Assembly: GCA_026645815.1 (NCBI GenBank)
Contig: JAPKMR010000011.1
Location: 1-64,000 of the forward strand
Length of the DNA: 64,000 nt
Source of the DNA: Anaerolineae bacterium
GTDB lineage: Bacteria > Chloroflexota > Anaerolineae > B4-G1 > SLSP01
Direction of reading: 5' to 3'
Shown here in pieces: positions 27,643 to 36,390 of the stretch. A model generated the notes under the pieces. The model was not told the DNA's origin, searched no databases, and was given only the letters and a program-made list of their open reading frames with translations. Each line of letters opens with the position of its first letter. Position 1 is the first letter of the stretch. Both the position numbers and the translations under genes were made by a program.

Positions 27643-28113
27643 ATGGACGCGATTGAAGTTCGCATCGTCAATCTGGAACCGCTGCGCGTGGCGCGCTTTC
27701 ACGGCTATGGAGAAGGTCCCGAGGACATCGCCTGGCACAAGTTGGAGACGTGGGCAAAGCCGAAAGGATTGCTGGATTTCACCGAGGCGCACCGCATCTT
27801 CGGCTTCAACAATCCTAACCCCGCACCCGGCAGCCCGAACTACGGCTATGAGTTCTGGATGACGGTGACGCCAGAGGAGACGGCTGGGGAGGATGTGGAG
27901 ATCATCGCGTTCCCCGGTGGGCTGTATGCCGTAGCGCGCTGCGAGGTTCGCGCGCCGTGGGAGGACATTCCCGGCACGTGGCAGCAGCTGGTCGCATGGC
28001 GCGAGAACAGCCCGTACAAGGCGGCGCATCACCAGTGGCTGGAGCAGCACGTGCACGTAGAAAAGGCGGGTGTGGAGTTTATGCTCGATCTGTATCTGCC
28101 CATCGCGAAGTAG
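27643..28113 (+). CDS. GyrI-like effector-binding protein
   Basis: This 156-aa protein matches the GyrI/AraC effector-binding fold: VRIVNLEPLRVARFHGYG at the start, GYEFWMTV in the middle and PGGLYAVARCEV near 85-95. Stand-alone members bind small hydrophobic compounds. The ATG at 27643 has AAGGAGGAGAAGG upstream and is preferred to 27622. It is divergent to the WYL regulator and shares a unit with the next GNAT gene. Confidence 0.85.
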   Translation: MDAIEVRIVNLEPLRVARFHGYGEGPEDIAWHKLETWAKPKGLLDFTEAHRIFGFNNPNPAPGSPNYGYEFWMTVTPEETAGEDVEIIAFPGGLYAVARCEVRAPWEDIPGTWQQLVAWRENSPYKAAHHQWLEQHVHVEKAGVEFMLDLYLPIAK

Positions 28114-28143
28114 ATACAAAGGCAGAAGGATGAAGGCGGAAGG

Positions 28144-28611
28144 ATGAAAAGTGAAACTGTGCTGAAAAAAGCTGCCGCGCGCGATGCCGCGACGCTGGCG
28201 GAAATCTCGAAACGCGCCTTCGATAGCGATGTAGCATGCGGGGCGCCGGGTTTGGGCGGACCGCCGGGCTATGACTCGCCGCAGTGGCAGCGTGACATCA
28301 TGAGACACGGTGATTACTACAAGATTCTGCTGGGCGCGCGGATTGTCGGCGGGCTGATTGTGTTTCGCAAAGCGCCGCGTGAATACGAATTAGGGCGCAT
28401 CTTCATTGACCCAGAGGTGCAACAGCAGGGCATCGGCATGCAGGCAGTGAGGCTGATGGAAGCGGCCTACCCACTGGCAAAACGCTGGACGCTGGACACC
28501 CCCGTATGGAACACGCGCACAAATCGCTTCTACCCGAAGATGGGTTACGTCAAAACCGGGGAACAGGGCGAGGATGTGTTTTATCACAAGACCATGAGCA
28601 CTGCCGCGTGA
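28144..28611 (+). CDS. GNAT-family N-acetyltransferase
   Basis: This 155-aa single-domain GNAT protein has the acetyl-CoA loop IDPEVQQQGIGMQAVRLME (about 81-99) and NTRTNRFYPKMGYVKTGEQ near the C-terminus. The gene follows the GyrI-like gene by 30 nt, so the two are probably cotranscribed. The substrate is unknown. Confidence 0.88.
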   Translation: MKSETVLKKAAARDAATLAEISKRAFDSDVACGAPGLGGPPGYDSPQWQRDIMRHGDYYKILLGARIVGGLIVFRKAPREYELGRIFIDPEVQQQGIGMQAVRLMEAAYPLAKRWTLDTPVWNTRTNRFYPKMGYVKTGEQGEDVFYHKTMSTAA

Positions 28612-28620
28612 GTTAAGCGC

Positions 28621-28655
28621 CACCGCGCCCCCGATTCTCGTTCGGGGGCGCGGTG
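28621..28655. terminator. GC-rich hairpin after the GNAT gene
   Basis: Perfect 14-bp stem (CACCGCGCCCCCGA) with a 7-nt loop, 9 nt after the stop codon, without a T-tract. Confidence 0.6.
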
Positions 28656-28672
28656 AATAACGTCTGACATTT

Positions 28673-28777
28673 GATTGATTTTTGGCGGTGGGGCAAAACC
28701 CCACCGCCAAAAATCAATCTCATTCCACACTCCGTAGGGGCGTTTGAAATTATCGTCCCGATTCTGAAACGCACCCC
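28673..28777. repeat. Palindrome B (28673-28719) followed by module C (28733-28777)
   Basis: The palindrome has perfect 21-bp arms and a CAAAA loop with T-left polarity. Module C then runs from GTAGGGGCG through GAAACGCACCCC, and overlaps the last 28 nt of the Nudix gene, giving that protein its final residues and stop codon. Confidence 0.75.
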
Positions 28778-29343
28778 AACTCACGTTGGAGATAGAGAAT
28801 CCCCAGGTAGACTTTGAGGTCCACGACTTTGCCCACGGCAATCTGGTTCGCGAGCCACACTTCGGCGGTGGTGAGGGGCACGGCGTAAACGCGGAGCGCT
28901 TCACCCTCCTCCGCGATGCCCCGCACACCGCTAAGCGAATAGACCTCGTCCGCCCCAGTAGGATCAACCGGTCCATGCAGCCCCTTGGTCCAGCACAGGG
29001 TATTGAGCTCATCGGTCACACCGGGAAGCCAGGTACCCGTGCCAATGCTCACGACCTCGTCACAGGTGTAGCCAGTCTCCTCCTCGAGCTCGCGCCGGGC
29101 AGCAGCGAGTGGCGAATCGCCCGCCGCCGTATCGCCGACGAGGCCCGCGGGCAATTCGATGCAGGGCGCGCCAAGCGGCACGCGGTATTGCTCCACCAGC
29201 AGGAGCTTGCGCTCAGGCGTTGCCGCAATGATAGTCACTCCCTCGACAGCAGCCGGCCGGCGCACATATTCCCACCCGCCAGGATGGCGGTAGAAGTGCA
29301 GGTAGCGTCCGGCGTGAAGCAGTTTAGCGTCTTGAGCGGTCAT
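28750..29343 (-). CDS. Nudix hydrolase, ADP-ribose pyrophosphatase-like
   Basis: This 197-aa protein has the Nudix box in slightly extended form: ELPAGLVGDTAAG then SPLAAARRELEEETGYT, with the REL-EE-G metal-binding core (about 90-112). The proline and glycine layout resembles ADP-sugar pyrophosphatases that cleave ADP-ribose to AMP and ribose phosphate. The start at 29343 lies 4 nt after the stop of the upstream membrane-protein gene, so the pair is an operon. Its last nine residues (about GCVSESGR) are encoded by a dispersed repeat. Confidence 0.87.
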   Translation of the reverse strand: MTAQDAKLLHAGRYLHFYRHPGGWEYVRRPAAVEGVTIIAATPERKLLLVEQYRVPLGAPCIELPAGLVGDTAAGDSPLAAARRELEEETGYTCDEVVSIGTGTWLPGVTDELNTLCWTKGLHGPVDPTGADEVYSLSGVRGIAEEGEALRVYAVPLTTAEVWLANQIAVGKVVDLKVYLGILYLQRELGCVSESGR

Positions 29344-29347
29344 AGCC

Positions 29348-30115
29348 TCATCCGTGTGGATAGTGGCGAATCTGCCCCTCGCCGCGGCGCTTTTCCAGGC
29401 GGTCACCCACATCCCAATTCGGCATGGCGCGTTCCTTCTTAACTTTGCCATTCGAACGGCGAACGTAGGCGTAAGTGATCGTCTCCCAATGCCAACTACC
29501 ATCATCATCGTTGTCGCTCACGCGATGCTTCTCCATGCGGATATCCACAATCGTACCCTCCCAATGGGATGAAAGCATCGCAATCATTAGTATGAAGCTA
29601 ATCACCGCAGCTAAACCCACACCAGCAACCGCCATAAGGTCTTGATCGGCGACGAAGTAAATCACCACGGCAACAATCGTCCATATCACGATCCACGCCA
29701 GAAAATAGAGCAACCACTTGCCACAACCGCCGCCTTTTTCGGCTGGAGGTTGCGCTCCCGGCGCCGGGTATTGGGCCGGTTGCTGTACGGGGCGCGGCTG
29801 TGGCTGGTAATTCTGCTGGACGGGCGCCGGGTGCGGTGCCTGTGATTGATAGCCCGCCGAGGGTGAATAGGATGCTTGCGGTGCAGGTGCGGGCGGCGAT
29901 GAAGACGCCTGCTGCGGTGGTTGTGAAGCTCGCCATTGCCCCTCGTGGAACACGAACCACTGTCCGGTCTGCTCCTGCAGCATCCAAAGCCGTCCCCAGG
30001 GATCGGTCACGCGCAGCTGCGCCAGCTCCGCGCGATAGTGTTCAATGGTCAAAACGCCGCGCTGGCGCTGATCTTCCAAAAAACGAAAACGTTGTTCGGC
30101 CTCTGCAAAAGTCAT
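29348..30115 (-). CDS. Membrane protein of unknown function with proline/glutamine-rich linker
   Basis: This 255-aa protein has a soluble N-terminal segment (about 1-68) with FLEDQRQRGVLTIEHYRAEL and a WGRLWMLQEQTGQWFVFHEGQW motif also common in other Chloroflexota proteins as I recall. A low-complexity P/Q/A/Y linker follows (about 68-125), then two membrane helices (about 132-155 and 160-185), and a cytoplasmic or external tail (GTIVDIRMEKHRV, HWETITYAYVRRSNGKV). No enzyme motif is visible. It is translationally linked to the Nudix gene. Confidence 0.72.
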   Translation of the reverse strand: MTFAEAEQRFRFLEDQRQRGVLTIEHYRAELAQLRVTDPWGRLWMLQEQTGQWFVFHEGQWRASQPPQQASSSPPAPAPQASYSPSAGYQSQAPHPAPVQQNYQPQPRPVQQPAQYPAPGAQPPAEKGGGCGKWLLYFLAWIVIWTIVAVVIYFVADQDLMAVAGVGLAAVISFILMIAMLSSHWEGTIVDIRMEKHRVSDNDDDGSWHWETITYAYVRRSNGKVKKERAMPNWDVGDRLEKRRGEGQIRHYPHG

Positions 30116-30243
30116 GTCTACCTCGTTGATGATGTTCGAAAATCAGATCGAAGGTCGCACAACCGGAAATCGGTCAACCTGCAAGTTGCGGTCATCCACC
30201 ACCAGTACCCGATCAAAGCGAAAGCCTAATCTTCACCAAGCCT

Positions 30244-30834
30244 TCACTGGAACACCGGATGTTGCGGCGAAGGCATACAGATGATTTCCAGCGGCTTGAG
30301 ATCGAAGAAAGTCTGAGCGTTGGTCGGAATGAGAATGATGGCAGTATCCGCACCACGGCTAGACCCGGCGATAACGAGCGCGGGTGTCCGAGTAGAGACC
30401 AGCCCGGCATCCGCCGCCATTAACGATATTTCGAAAGCGACTTTCATACCCTGACCGAAGAGGCGCAGAGTCTGGGCAATGATTTCATCCAGCTGATAGG
30501 TGCCCCACAATTTGCGTACGGCGCGCCCCACCCCACCAAGGGCATGCTGGCAGGTGAGCACTTTCACGCCCAATTCTGCCAGGCGCATGGCATTCGCCGG
30601 ATCAAGGTCCTGCATATCCGGCCCGCGAAAACCCGCCGAGTGCGTCACAGCGACCACATCGAGACCGGAGAACGCCTCTGCAACGCGTACCGCAGTCGCG
30701 CCGCTGGTGGTAGCGACAATCACAGTACGGATTCCCAAAGCCTCGGCGCGCGCCCGCGCCAGATCCAGGGTACGCTCGGTAGCTGTCGTACCCGGCTGAG
30801 CAAAGTAAACGGTTTGGCTCACAAGTTCGGTCAT
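30244..30834 (-). CDS. Stand-alone pyruvate-kinase C-terminal-like (PK alpha/beta) protein
   Basis: This 196-aa protein matches the PK_C-like domain found alone in some bacteria: TERTLDLARARAEALGIRTV, VATTSGATAVRVAEAF and VTHSAGFRGPDMQ at the N-terminal half. There is no TIM-barrel catalytic domain of pyruvate kinase, so it is not pyruvate kinase itself. In the full enzyme this domain binds allosteric effectors; the solo role is unknown. Start at 30834 has AGGAGA upstream. Confidence 0.78.
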   Translation of the reverse strand: MTELVSQTVYFAQPGTTATERTLDLARARAEALGIRTVIVATTSGATAVRVAEAFSGLDVVAVTHSAGFRGPDMQDLDPANAMRLAELGVKVLTCQHALGGVGRAVRKLWGTYQLDEIIAQTLRLFGQGMKVAFEISLMAADAGLVSTRTPALVIAGSSRGADTAIILIPTNAQTFFDLKPLEIICMPSPQHPVFQ

Positions 30835-30895
30835 CAATAGGTCTCCTGGGTGATAATGCGTAAGGCGAGCGACACCATGCTGCGTGTAGTACGCC

Positions 30896-31975
30896 TCACA
30901 ATACCGTATGACGGTTGAACATCCACACACGCAGTAACGGAATCAGTGCCACAGCGCCAAAAATGAACACCAACACCACTCCTCCCGCACCCAAAAGCGC
31001 CAGTGGGGGGAACACAAAGCTCAACACCAAAGCAAGCAAACTGAGCAACAACACACCCAGGGCAATGCCACCCCAAATCAGTGCAATACGCTGCGCACGT
31101 TTGAGCGAAGCGCGCCGCATACCGCTCAGTTTGCCGGTCTGCCCGTGGATGAGCACAGGTTGTGGTTGCCCTGCATCATCGTGGTAAAAAGTGGTGTAAA
31201 GTGGTTCCAACAGCAGCGTCCAATGCTGTCCTTGCAGCTGCGGCGCCCAACGGAAATCACGCATGTGATCTGCACGCGCCGCCTGCCGGCACTCCTCGGC
31301 TGCGGCGCCGTGCAACAATGGCTCAGCGTCACGCCAGGCATCCTCAGCCAGGCGATCAGGCAGACGCACCAGACCATGCCCCAACACCTCCGGCGCATAG
31401 GGGCGGGCTGTTTCCATCCGATAAGGACCCAGGTCACGCGTCAACTCCGCTGCGCGCTCCAACGCTGGCGCGGGAAGATTATCGTAGTGCCGTTGTAAGC
31501 GCCCCGCCCGCGGTTCCCAACGGATGCGCGTCTCCTTGACCTCGCGGCTGCGCCAGCTGCCAGCATCGCTGTACTGCTCCTGATGGCTGAGCACCTCGTA
31601 ATCAAAGCCCACCTCGGCCTGCCAGTGAGCAACCGCGTCCACATCCACCAGCCACGCCGGCAGATAGATAGGCTGCAACCGTGACTGCAGGGCTTGCGGG
31701 TTCAAATCCTCCGGTGGGTAGGGAATTCCTTCGGCAAAACGCAGAACCTGCTGCGAGAGCGCTTCAGGGCGCACCTCAAAGGGCAACACCAGCTCCGGTG
31801 GGCTGACATAGGGTAATTGCATAACCTCCTCAGCCACAGGCTCCAGTTCTGCCCCAAAGCAATGCGGGCAGCGTGGCAAGCGCGCCGTCGCCGGTAGGAG
31901 GTAGGTCCAATCACACACCGGGCAGAGCGCCGCCCGCACATCCCGTCCCCAGGTTGTCAGTTCAGTCTCAGACAT
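30896..31975 (-). CDS. Zinc-ribbon protein with C-terminal membrane helices
   Basis: This 359-aa protein has an N-terminal zinc ribbon ([11 protein letters not shown] ... PRCPHCFG), a long soluble domain with [21 protein letters not shown] and [27 protein letters not shown], and two to three C-terminal helices (about 290-350). The architecture and several motifs (YLPxW, HWxAxVG, INGQ/IHGQTG) match the neighbouring gene, so they are diverged paralogues. Start at 31975 overlaps the upstream stop by 8 nt. The function is unknown. Confidence 0.78.
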   Translation of the reverse strand: MSETELTTWGRDVRAALCPVCDWTYLLPATARLPRCPHCFGAELEPVAEEVMQLPYVSPPELVLPFEVRPEALSQQVLRFAEGIPYPPEDLNPQALQSRLQPIYLPAWLVDVDAVAHWQAEVGFDYEVLSHQEQYSDAGSWRSREVKETRIRWEPRAGRLQRHYDNLPAPALERAAELTRDLGPYRMETARPYAPEVLGHGLVRLPDRLAEDAWRDAEPLLHGAAAEECRQAARADHMRDFRWAPQLQGQHWTLLLEPLYTTFYHDDAGQPQPVLIHGQTGKLSGMRRASLKRAQRIALIWGGIALGVLLLSLLALVLSFVFPPLALLGAGGVVLVFIFGAVALIPLLRVWMFNRHTVL

Positions 31976-33260
31976 GGCCCATCTCCTCCGCCTGTTTGTA
32001 GATGTAGAGGCTGATACCCCCGCCAATGAGCAGCAGAATTAGCCCGATGATGCCCACTACCACGCCAATACCCAACACGAGAGTCAGCACGCCAATGAGA
32101 CTGGCGATGATGCCTGGCGCCAGCAGCGCGGCAATCGCAAGCCAAACCTTAGTCCAATCCACAGGGCGCTGACCGGAAATCTCGCCAGATTGCCCATTGA
32201 TCATCACCTGATAGGGCTGCCCCTGATACTGATACACGGCCACATAGACCGGTGCAAGGATGTAGCGCCAGCTCTCATCTGCAAAATCCAGGCTCATGTT
32301 GAAACTGCGAATCTGCGAGCTGCTCGCCTGGTCGCGACACGCGTGCCGCGTAGTTTCACGCATCTGTTCGCGCGCGGTTTTCCATGCAGGCTCCAACGCC
32401 ACGTCGTAGGCAAGCGCTCGCATCCCCGCAAGGAATTTCGGGTCGTAGGGGGTCAAATGCGCCATATCGAAGCGTTCGATGCGCGACATCAACACCCGGC
32501 TCAATTTGGTGGTTCCCAGCAGCGGCAAATCGTCGAAGTTTTGCACCACCTTGCCGGATTCCCAGCGCCAAACAGTGCGCGTGCGTGTCTTCCACTCCCC
32601 CCCCGAACGGTAACGTTCGGTAACCGTATGCCCGACCTGCGCCTTCCATCCCGCGCGGGTCGTCGCATCAAAAGTCCAGAAGGGCAGGTAAATGGGGACG
32701 AAATCAGCGACCCGCGCCAGACGCTTGAGATCGCCGGGGATCATCCAACTGCTGCCAAGCCAGGTCTGCGTGAGTGGCGCGCAGCGCTCCGGTGGCACCT
32801 GAAAGGGCAGGAGGAAGCGGGGTCGCAGCGCATCCTGCGCCGCGTCCTGTTGGATGACTTTGTTGGAGCCACAAAAAGGGCAGGTGTAACTCAGCGCTTC
32901 TTGAGGCAAAACCGTGCGCGCCTGGCAGTTCTGGCAATGGAGCTCCTTGCGCGCCTCACCCCAACCATGCGCACTCTGCACCGTCGCCTGGGCAGCAAGC
33001 TGCTCCAGGGTCTCGACTTTGAATTCGAAGGCTTCCGCGCCTTTGCCGACCACCGCACGCTGGGGCGGTTCGTAATAGCCACAGTGCTGACAACGCAGAC
33101 CGCCATCTTCGACACTATAGGCCGTGGGGGCGCCGCAGTTGGGGCATTTGAAATCTACGATGGGTTTCGAAGCGCCATCACTCTCCGGAACGGGCATGAA
33201 GACTTCAATGCCAGAAACGGCCGATTCCGTTTGGACATAACCAGCAGGCGGAAATGACAT
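31968..33260 (-). CDS. Zinc-ribbon protein with C-terminal membrane helices (paralogue)
   Basis: This 430-aa protein has three CxxC ribbons (FKCPNCGAPTAY/LRCQHCGYYE, LHCQNCQART and YTCPFCGSNK), then a soluble domain (IYLPFWTFDATTRAGWKAQVG, YILAPVYVAVYQYQGQPYQVMINGQSGEI) and about three helices near the end (365-425). The ribbon set looks like TFIIB/primosomal type metal sites. GGAGG precedes the ATG at 33260. It forms a coupled pair with the gene at 30896-31975. The function is unknown; a membrane-attached metal-binding complex is a guess. Confidence 0.78.
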   Translation of the reverse strand: MSFPPAGYVQTESAVSGIEVFMPVPESDGASKPIVDFKCPNCGAPTAYSVEDGGLRCQHCGYYEPPQRAVVGKGAEAFEFKVETLEQLAAQATVQSAHGWGEARKELHCQNCQARTVLPQEALSYTCPFCGSNKVIQQDAAQDALRPRFLLPFQVPPERCAPLTQTWLGSSWMIPGDLKRLARVADFVPIYLPFWTFDATTRAGWKAQVGHTVTERYRSGGEWKTRTRTVWRWESGKVVQNFDDLPLLGTTKLSRVLMSRIERFDMAHLTPYDPKFLAGMRALAYDVALEPAWKTAREQMRETTRHACRDQASSSQIRSFNMSLDFADESWRYILAPVYVAVYQYQGQPYQVMINGQSGEISGQRPVDWTKVWLAIAALLAPGIIASLIGVLTLVLGIGVVVGIIGLILLLIGGGISLYIYKQAEEMGHV

Positions 33261-33383
33261 AGGATACCTCCATAAGTCAGGAGTCATGCGTCAAGAGACA
33301 GATTGCGCTTGGCTCTTTACCCATAGCCTCAGTATAGCGAATCTCAGCCTAAAATCAAACTCGAAATGAGGCAGGTTTTTTTC

Positions 33384-33426
33384 GTGATTTTCGTGGACGG
33401 GGCTGTGCCCCATCCACGAAAATCAC
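33384..33426. repeat. Family B palindrome
   Basis: Twenty-bp arms (GTGATTTTCGTGGA then CGGGGC) with one mismatch and a TGT loop. An outer GCAGGT/ACCTGC pair extends it. Confidence 0.78.
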
Positions 33427-33458
33427 ACCTGCAGAAAGTAGAGGATGTTGGTCAATGT

Positions 33459-33489
33459 ATTTTTTGCCGCGCTTCGCGCGGCAAAAAAT
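33459..33489. repeat. Family B palindrome touching the EEP gene stop codon
   Basis: Fourteen-bp perfect arms (ATTTTTTGCCGCGC) with a TTC loop. Its right arm ends at the last base of the EEP-hydrolase stop codon. Polarity is T-left/A-right. Confidence 0.75.
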
Positions 33490-34370
33490 CATCTTTCAGG
33501 CACCAAACTCGCCTGTGTCCAGACTCCGAGGTGATCGGAGAGGATCACCCCGTTGGCGCCAAAGACGCCCGCCTCCAAAATCTTCCAGCGCACGCTATCA
33601 CCGTCAACAAGGAAGATGTAGTCAATACGCCTGCCGGAATCTGGGCTGGTAGCGCCAGACGCTTCGGGTTGCGCCTCCCGAAAAGCGTCGCGCCAGTGTT
33701 CAGGTAACGCCCTCATCTGCGATGTATCCTCTTGAGCATTGAAATCCCCCGCAACAACCGCCGGCAAGCCACGTCTCTGGCGCTCCACCAGGTCCACGAG
33801 GCTCCCCATCTGCGCCGCGTTGACCGCACCGCCCTGGTTGGTGAGATGTGTGCTAAAAACAACGACCGGTCCCGCCACAGTTTCCACAGTGGCCCAGAGC
33901 GCCAACCGATGCTCGAAAAATCCAGCGCGAGGGCGCAGCTCGCCGGCGGCAGTATCACGCAATGCACCCCGTGTCAGCACCGCCTCACCCTCCTCGAAGC
34001 GAATGAGATTGCGATTGCCGTTGGCGCGCGCAACCACGCCTTGCATGTTCAAGCCGGTTGCGAGGGCCTCAGCGGCACTATCCACCACAGGCGTGCGCGA
34101 GGCTTCCTGCAAGCAAAGCAGGTCGGGCGAGAGTTCTTGAAGAAGCAGCTGTGCTGTTTCAAGCCGTTCCTGCTGCAGAGAGTAGTGAGGGTAATCGTGC
34201 CAGAGGTTGAGCGTAGCAATGGTCAATGTAACGTTAAGGGGATTAGCTCTGACAGCACCGATAGAAACAGGCGCACCAGGGCGGCTAACACTGAGGATAA
34301 ATACTGCCGCAACTGCAAGCAAAAGAGCTCCCAATAACGGCGCTTTCTGACGGATCGAGATTCGGTGCAT
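33489..34370 (-). CDS. Endonuclease/exonuclease/phosphatase-family protein, membrane-anchored or secreted
   Basis: This 293-aa protein has an N-terminal hydrophobic segment (APLLGALLLAVAAVFILSV, about 10-28) and then an EEP domain. Catalytic and metal residues are visible in IATLNLWHDY, CLQEASR, FSTHLTNQGG, AGDFNAQED and ILSDHLGVW. The family includes DNases, sphingomyelinases and phosphatases, and sequence alone does not decide. Start at 34370 (MHRIS) has GGTGGAG upstream. It is divergent to the GVYG-repeat surface protein. Confidence 0.86.
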   Translation of the reverse strand: MHRISIRQKAPLLGALLLAVAAVFILSVSRPGAPVSIGAVRANPLNVTLTIATLNLWHDYPHYSLQQERLETAQLLLQELSPDLLCLQEASRTPVVDSAAEALATGLNMQGVVARANGNRNLIRFEEGEAVLTRGALRDTAAGELRPRAGFFEHRLALWATVETVAGPVVVFSTHLTNQGGAVNAAQMGSLVDLVERQRRGLPAVVAGDFNAQEDTSQMRALPEHWRDAFREAQPEASGATSPDSGRRIDYIFLVDGDSVRWKILEAGVFGANGVILSDHLGVWTQASLVPER

Positions 34371-34598
34371 GCTCCACCTCTGCATGGATGTGAAGGGATT
34401 ATAGCCGTAGATGGAACGCGGGGCAAGGTGCGATTGGTTGGGACCGAGAGCATTAGAGTGCAACGAGGACCTGCCCCGCCAAATCACAGGGCTGATATAA
34501 GCTATTTGGCCTATTGTATTATGGTAAAATGCCAACTACAATTAAATAGATATATGTATATTTTATTCCACTATAACCCATCCAAAAGGAGAAGAGAT

Positions 34599-36374
34599 AT
34601 GACCCCACAATCATCCTGGTTCAAACGAGGAAAAGCCGTGACCAGTGGGCTACTCGTGTTGTTGTTGCTGGCGCCACTCGTAGGCGCCAACTTTGAAATT
34701 GCTGCCGCACAAGAAGGGCTGGACGCGAACACTACGCTGGCGTTCACGTCTGAATGGACAATGAACTTCCAGGGACAGCTGGCAAACAGCAGCGGCACGT
34801 GGCTGAACGGCAGCTACAATATGCGCTTCGCCATCTATGACGCCCCCAGCGGCGGCCTCAAGAGGTGGCCTGGCACAGCCTATGAGCAGCACGTAGCCGT
34901 TCCTGTGACCGAGGGCCTTTTCAGCATCCAGCTAGGTAGCGTTGGAGACCCAATTACCTTCAACGCCTTCACGGGCGGCGGGGACAGGCATCTCCAAATC
35001 TGGGTATGCACAACGGCAGGCACTGGTTGCACGACGTATGAGAATCTGGGACGCTTGCGTATCTCCAGCAACGCGTACGCCCAGACCCTAGCCCTGCCTG
35101 CCTATATGGAAAAGGATCACCCAGGCGCACTGCTCAGCCTTTACAACCCGGGCGGCGGTGGAACGATCACAGGCGAGACGAACAGCGGTACGGCAATCTA
35201 CGGTCTGGCAAGCGGAATTTCTGGCATCAACCAGGGGCTCCATGGACGTAGCGCCAGCAGTAGTGGACGCGGCGTCTACGGCCAATCCGTGGCTACCAGC
35301 GGCGAAACTTCCGGCGTCTACGGCACCAGCACCAGCACTTCGGGGCGCGGCGTGAGCGGAGTTGCCAGCTCCCCCACCGGCATCACCTTCGGCGTATTGG
35401 GAGTTAGCGAGAGCGTTTCTGGCTTTGGTGTAAGCGGAAGAGCCATGTCAAGCACGGGAAACACTTACGGCGTCTACGGTGTCAGCTTCAGCAACACCGG
35501 CACGGGTGTCTATGGCTGGACAGGGTCGCTCAGCGGAACAACCACGGGCGTCTATGGCCAGAGCATCAGCAGCTCCAACGGCGCCATAGGCGTCAAGGGC
35601 GCGGCAACCGCGGGCTCCGGCGCAACCTACGGCGTCTATGGGAGCAGCGAAAGCACCCAGGGTGTGGGCGTCTACGGCTCAGGGAGGACCGGCGTTTATG
35701 GCGCTTCCAACGCTACCAGCGGCACTACCTACGGGTTGTTCGCCAACAACGCGAGCTCGAGCGGTTATGCCGTCTATGCGCAAGCAGCGGCGACTAGCGG
35801 TACGAATTACGGCATCCGCGCCAGCACAAACTCCAGTAGCGGGTATGCGGGCTTTTTTATCGGGCGCACGCACGTTGCTGGCGACTTGAGCGCAAGCGGA
35901 ACCAAGTCGTTCTTGATTGATCACCCACTCGACCCCGCAAACCAATATCTCTACCATTACAATGTGGAAAGCCCGGAGCCGTACAATCTCTATCGCGGCA
36001 CGGCAAAGCTCGATGCAGACGGCTCAGCCTGGGTGGAGTTGCCGGAGTACTTCGAGGCTATCAACACCGATTTCAGCTATCAACTGACGGCTGTGGGAGC
36101 GGCAATGCCGAATCTGCACATTTCGAAGACGGTGAGCGGCAATCGCTTCCAAATCAGCGGAGGCGCGCCGAATATGTCCGTCTCGTGGCAGGTAACGGCG
36201 CAGCGGAATGATCCCTGGGTACGGGATAACGGTTTCCTCACAGAGACACTCAAGCCGGCGGAGGAACAGGGCACCTATCTCTACCCACAGGGTTACGGTC
36301 AACCCGTGGAAATGGGCCGGGACACGCTCACGGCAGAGCCGTTACCGGCTGCGGGTCTGAAGTTGCAGGATTAG
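34599..36374 (+). CDS. Secreted surface protein with GVYG repeats
   Basis: This 591-aa protein has a signal peptide (about 1-37) and an N-terminal MNFQGQLANSSGTWLNGSYNMRF-like domain, broken here as FQGQL, MRFAIYDAPSGG and LGRLRISSNAYAQ. A glycine/serine-rich region follows (about 185-430) made of units resembling GVYGxSxSxSGxG. A conserved C-terminal domain comes last, with HPLDPANQYLYHYNVESPE, WVELPEYFEAINTDFSYQLT and MSVSWQVTAQRND. The layout resembles fibre-like or tail-spike-like surface proteins. It would form extended beta structure outside the cell. AAAGGAGAAG precedes the ATG. Confidence 0.82.
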   Translation: MTPQSSWFKRGKAVTSGLLVLLLLAPLVGANFEIAAAQEGLDANTTLAFTSEWTMNFQGQLANSSGTWLNGSYNMRFAIYDAPSGGLKRWPGTAYEQHVAVPVTEGLFSIQLGSVGDPITFNAFTGGGDRHLQIWVCTTAGTGCTTYENLGRLRISSNAYAQTLALPAYMEKDHPGALLSLYNPGGGGTITGETNSGTAIYGLASGISGINQGLHGRSASSSGRGVYGQSVATSGETSGVYGTSTSTSGRGVSGVASSPTGITFGVLGVSESVSGFGVSGRAMSSTGNTYGVYGVSFSNTGTGVYGWTGSLSGTTTGVYGQSISSSNGAIGVKGAATAGSGATYGVYGSSESTQGVGVYGSGRTGVYGASNATSGTTYGLFANNASSSGYAVYAQAAATSGTNYGIRASTNSSSGYAGFFIGRTHVAGDLSASGTKSFLIDHPLDPANQYLYHYNVESPEPYNLYRGTAKLDADGSAWVELPEYFEAINTDFSYQLTAVGAAMPNLHISKTVSGNRFQISGGAPNMSVSWQVTAQRNDPWVRDNGFLTETLKPAEEQGTYLYPQGYGQPVEMGRDTLTAEPLPAAGLKLQD

Positions 36375-36390
36375 CCTGCGTGGAGGACTA

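Noticed and set aside
28130..28147. A five-codon frame overlapping the GNAT start as ATGA
   Set aside because: It arises from a short direct repeat around the ribosome site (AGAAGGATGAAG / GGAAGGATGAAA); too short and simple to call a leader peptide.
35..33489. Family B palindromes as intrinsic terminators
   Set aside because: The T-tracts are in the left arms and A-tracts in the right on both strands, so no U-tract follows the hairpin.
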